Source: JAJPIG01 sp035504735
Lineage (GTDB): Bacteria > Desulfobacterota > Binatia > Binatales > Binataceae
Direction: 5' to 3'
Length of the DNA stretch: 9,403 nt
Assembly: GCA_035504735.1 (NCBI GenBank)
Contig: DATJRJ010000054.1
Coordinates: forward strand, 1-9,403
How positions within the stretch are numbered: position 1 is the stretch's first letter; every line of letters begins with the position of its first letter. The notes beneath the pieces are model-generated. The model had not been told where the DNA came from and ran no database searches. It worked only from the letters and a program-made list of their open reading frames with translations. Of the stretch, positions 7,236 to 9,403 are shown in pieces. Made by a program: the position numbers and the translations under genes.

Positions 7236-8213
7236 GTGGGAGCAGTTCTTCGGCGGCTGGCGTTGGCAGTCGGCGTGGCCGTGATATCGGCGCTTGTGGC
7301 ACATCCGGTATTCGCCGCCGGCCGCGCGCTGATGCTCGCGTTGAGCGAGGAAAATCTTCCCGCCACGACTCCGACTCCGAGCGCGACGGCCTCGGCGAGC
7401 GGTTCGCCGCTCCCCTCCGGGTCCTCCACACCAACGGCGCAGGCTTCGTCCGCTACATCGGATGACGCGCCGCAGCCGGCCGCCGCGGCGGCGGCTCCGG
7501 TGCCGCCGCCGGCCGATTTGTCGAACGTACCGATCAGCGCGCCGGTCAGCTCGTCGTCGTTGGATCCGTTGATCGAAAAGACTCTCGATCCGTCGCTCAG
7601 CGCCTCGCTCAGGATCACCGAGGAGGCGCGCCAGCAGATCGGCGAGAATCACGACGATGAGGCGATCAGAACGCTCGGGCGCGCGCTCTCGATCGACGCC
7701 AGCAATCCCTACGCGTATTTCTACCTTGGACGCGCGTGGCTGATGAAAAGAAATTACAACCAGGCGCTGACCTTCTTTTCGCGCGCCGAGATGGGATTGG
7801 AGTCGAATCCGGCGTGGCTCAGCGAGACCGTTGGCTTTGAAGGCGCCTGCTACGAAGAGCTGAATCGCGATCAGGATGCCGCGATGGCCTATCAACGGGC
7901 CGTGCAACTGGCGCCGGGAAATCTGATGGCGCGCGCCGGCTACGGGCGCCTGGCGTCGGCCCTACCTACGCCCCCGGTTCCGGCTGAAGAACAGCCGACG
8001 GTAGAGGATGCCGATCAGCCGCCGCCCGAGGAAAGCGAGGTCCGCAGCGTGCCCGCGGGTGAGCCGCTGGAATCCCCGCCGACCGACGAAGTGGCGCCGC
8101 CCCCGGAGGATAACGAGGTCCGTACGGTGCCCGAGAGCGAACCGCTGGAGACCGCGCCTCCCGAGCCACCGGCCCCACCCGCCGCTCCAGGAGCCAAACC
8201 CGCGGCGAATTAA
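7236..8213 (+). CDS. Exported TPR-repeat protein with proline-rich C-terminal repeats
   Basis: The product (325 residues from GTG 7236) begins with a signal peptide (LRRLALAVGVAVISALV, cleavage likely after A27 in HPVFA-AG), so it is probably periplasmic. There is no lipobox Cys. A Ser/Thr/Ala/Pro-rich linker (about 42-105) leads to roughly three TPR units (about 125-240), with recognisable pieces YAYFYLGRAWLMKRNYNQAL and AYQRAVQLAPGN. The tail (about 245-325) is Pro/Glu-rich and contains two 26-residue imperfect repeats. TPR domains bind other proteins, and the partner here is unknown. The gene starts 8 bp after the PBP1B-like gene and ends directly against tsaD. An alternative start is TTG 7224, which overlaps the upstream stop as TTGA and adds four residues; an ATG at 7143 lies deep inside the PBP gene and is unlikely. 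By position it might act with the PBP, as the TPR protein CpoB does with PBP1B in E. coli, but its sequence does not prove this. Confidence 0.78.
   Translation: MGAVLRRLALAVGVAVISALVAHPVFAAGRALMLALSEENLPATTPTPSATASASGSPLPSGSSTPTAQASSATSDDAPQPAAAAAAPVPPPADLSNVPISAPVSSSSLDPLIEKTLDPSLSASLRITEEARQQIGENHDDEAIRTLGRALSIDASNPYAYFYLGRAWLMKRNYNQALTFFSRAEMGLESNPAWLSETVGFEGACYEELNRDQDAAMAYQRAVQLAPGNLMARAGYGRLASALPTPPVPAEEQPTVEDADQPPPEESEVRSVPAGEPLESPPTDEVAPPPEDNEVRTVPESEPLETAPPEPPAPPAAPGAKPAAN
8019..8174 (+). repeat. Two tandem 78-bp (26-codon) imperfect repeats in the TPR gene
   Basis: The units at 8019-8096 and 8097-8174 encode two 26-residue blocks that both begin PPPE and share the core EVR(S/T)VP and EPLE(S/T). 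By direct alignment 15 of 26 residues are identical, and the exact 78-bp period keeps the frame. The DNA has diverged at many third positions, so the duplication is not recent. The blocks form the Pro/Glu-rich tail after the TPR domain and look like a spacer or cell-wall-spanning segment. Confidence 0.8.
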
Positions 8214-9218
8214 ATGCTGATTCTGGGAATCGAATCGTCCTGCGATGATGCCGCCTGCGCGGTGATCGAGACCGCACACGCCGGCCAGGTCACGCTGCGC
8301 GCCAGCGCGGTCGCCAATCAGGACGAAATCCATCGACGTTATGGCGGCGTGGTGCCGGAGCTGGCCTCGCGCAATCATCTGGTCACGATCCTGCCGGTCA
8401 TCGAAGATACGCTGGCGGCCGCGGGCTGCGGCCTTCGCGACCTCGACGCGATCGCCGTGACGCGCGGGCCCGGGCTGGTCGGCTCGCTGCTGGTCGGCCT
8501 GATGTGCGCCAAGGGACTCGCGCAGAGCCTGGGCATCCCGCTGGTGGGCGTGAATCATCTCGAAGGCCATCTGCTCGCCCCGCTGCTCGAGTATCGGATC
8601 GCGATGCCCTATCTAGCGCTGGTGGTTTCCGGCGGCCATACCGCGCTGTTCGTGGTCGAGGATTTCGGCCGCTATCGGGTGCTCGGCCATACCCGCGACG
8701 ACGCCGCCGGCGAGGCTTTCGACAAGGTCGCGAAGCTGATGGGGCTTGGCTATCCGGGCGGCCGGGTGATCGATGAGCTGGCGCGACGCGGCGATCCCAA
8801 GTGCGTGCGGCTGCCGCGGGCGCGGCTGCGCGGCGCGCCGCTCGACTTCAGCTTCAGCGGCATCAAGACCGCGATCGCGATGTTTCTCGCGAACCCGGAT
8901 CATGCCGCGGTCCGCGCCGAAGACCTCGCGGCCAGTTTCCAGGAGGCGGTGGTCGATATGCTGATTAAGCCGACGCTCGCCGCCGCGCGCGGCCTCGATA
9001 CCGAGACGGTCGTGATTACCGGCGGGGTGGCGGCGAACTCGCGGCTGCGGACCAAGCTCACCGAGAGCGCCGCGGCCGAGGGGCTGCGGGTAGTCGCACC
9101 GTCGTTCAAGTATTGCACCGACAACGCCGCGATGATTGCGCTGGCAGGCAGCTACAGGCTGCTGCGCGGCGAGCGCGATCCGCTCGACCTCGACGCCGAG
9201 GCGAATCTCGCGCTTTGA
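8214..9218 (+). CDS. tsaD: tRNA N6-adenosine threonylcarbamoyltransferase TsaD (Kae1/Qri7/YgjD family)
   Basis: The 334-residue product is the universal enzyme that transfers threonylcarbamoyl from TC-AMP onto A37 of ANN-decoding tRNAs, forming t6A. In bacteria it works with TsaB and TsaE, neither of which is in the window. The N-terminus MLILGIESSCDDAA is the family's ASKHA-fold signature. Metal ligands are H115 and H119 in NHLEGHLLAP and D303 in CTDNAAMIA, matching E. coli H111/H115/D300 in order and spacing. Other landmarks are VSGGHT (138-143), GEAFDKVAKLMGLGYPGG, and GGVAAN (270-275) for nucleotide binding. The length is normal for the family. The ATG at 8214 follows the TAA of the TPR gene with no gap, and no good ribosome-binding site sits at the right distance (AGGAG at 8189-8193 is 20 bases away). 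Translation may therefore depend on coupling to the upstream gene. The next gene overlaps its stop. Confidence 0.97.
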   Translation: MLILGIESSCDDAACAVIETAHAGQVTLRASAVANQDEIHRRYGGVVPELASRNHLVTILPVIEDTLAAAGCGLRDLDAIAVTRGPGLVGSLLVGLMCAKGLAQSLGIPLVGVNHLEGHLLAPLLEYRIAMPYLALVVSGGHTALFVVEDFGRYRVLGHTRDDAAGEAFDKVAKLMGLGYPGGRVIDELARRGDPKCVRLPRARLRGAPLDFSFSGIKTAIAMFLANPDHAAVRAEDLAASFQEAVVDMLIKPTLAAARGLDTETVVITGGVAANSRLRTKLTESAAAEGLRVVAPSFKYCTDNAAMIALAGSYRLLRGERDPLDLDAEANLAL

Positions 9219-9403
9219 GCAAGCGCCGTCACGCCCTTCGCCGCCGCGCGGCTTCGGACCCCGCCCTCGATCTGGAACGGCCGGCTGCGGCGCTGATCGC
9301 CGCGCGAGTCCGTCCCACGAAGGCGCGCGGCCAGAATTTTTTGGTCCAGGCGCGGATTGCGGACCGGATCGTCGCGGCCGCCGAACTGGAGCCGGCCGAC
9401 GAA
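9215..9403 (+). CDS. rsmA: 16S rRNA (adenine1518-N6/1519-N6)-dimethyltransferase, N-terminal part only
   Basis: Sixty-three codons reach the right edge. The segment RPTKARGQNFLVQARIADRI with AAELEPAD after it is the N-terminal signature of RsmA/KsgA, the SAM-dependent enzyme that dimethylates A1518 and A1519 in helix 45 of 16S rRNA. The RGQNFL element, at residues 39-44 here, is usually nearer residue 10-25, so this copy has a basic, Arg/Ala-rich N-terminal extension. The SAM-binding GxGxG motif lies beyond the window. The only standard start codon in frame before the conserved region is TTG 9215, which overlaps the tsaD stop as TTGA and suggests translational coupling. The start is tentative. 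The tsaD-rsmA adjacency is consistent with two translation-related housekeeping genes. Confidence 0.85.
   Translation, partial: MSKRRHALRRRAASDPALDLERPAAALIAARVRPTKARGQNFLVQARIADRIVAAAELEPADE

Noticed and set aside
6475..7434. Minus-strand open frame (319 codons) spanning the PBP and TPR genes
   Set aside because: It crosses two good plus-strand genes, is Arg-rich and low in complexity, and has no domain signature.
1..9403. Defence system, mobile element, CRISPR array or RNA gene
   Set aside because: No transposase, integrase, direct-repeat array, tRNA-like fold or defence-family motif was seen on either strand. Coding content is housekeeping or envelope-related with uniform codon use.

Overview
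This window looks like an ordinary stretch of chromosome from a high-GC (by eye roughly 60-65%) Gram-negative bacterium. An LPS-type GT9 glycosyltransferase, a periplasmic HtrA protease with a signal peptide, and a PBP1B-type bifunctional penicillin-binding protein all point to a diderm. The DUF1844 protein with its N-terminal FKVxDRRRF-like motif, together with the gene order, suggests the deltaproteobacterial/acidobacterial sphere or a related uncultured phylum such as Binatota. That placement is a low-confidence inference from memory of the families, not a measured result.

Layout: a cysteine synthase gene (cysK type) runs leftward off the left edge (855 to 1, minus strand). A 72-bp divergent gap separates it from eight plus-strand genes: a GT9 heptosyltransferase-like gene (928-1875); after a 109-bp gap, htpX (1985-2842), a DUF1844 gene (2854-3318), an HtrA/DegP serine protease (3341-4807), a class A PBP of PBP1B type (4873-7227), a signal-peptide TPR protein (7236-8213), tsaD (8214-9218), and the start of rsmA/ksgA, cut by the right edge (9215-9403). 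From htpX onward the gaps are at most 65 bp, and the last four genes abut or nearly abut, so htpX to rsmA may be one transcription unit. No tRNA, rRNA, mobile element, CRISPR array or convincing terminator was seen, and no gap exceeds about 110 bp.

How the genes fit together: HtpX (inner-membrane zinc protease) and HtrA (periplasmic serine protease/chaperone) form an envelope protein quality-control pair with a small DUF1844 protein of unknown role between them. The PBP1B-like enzyme builds peptidoglycan. The TPR protein beside it could be a partner, by analogy with the E. coli CpoB-PBP1B relationship, but this is inference only. TsaD (tRNA t6A37 synthesis) and RsmA (16S rRNA dimethylation) are translation-quality housekeeping genes that appear translationally coupled to the envelope genes upstream.

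I did not find a convincing new defence, mobile or RNA system. The most open questions are the DUF1844 protein and the TPR protein next to the PBP.
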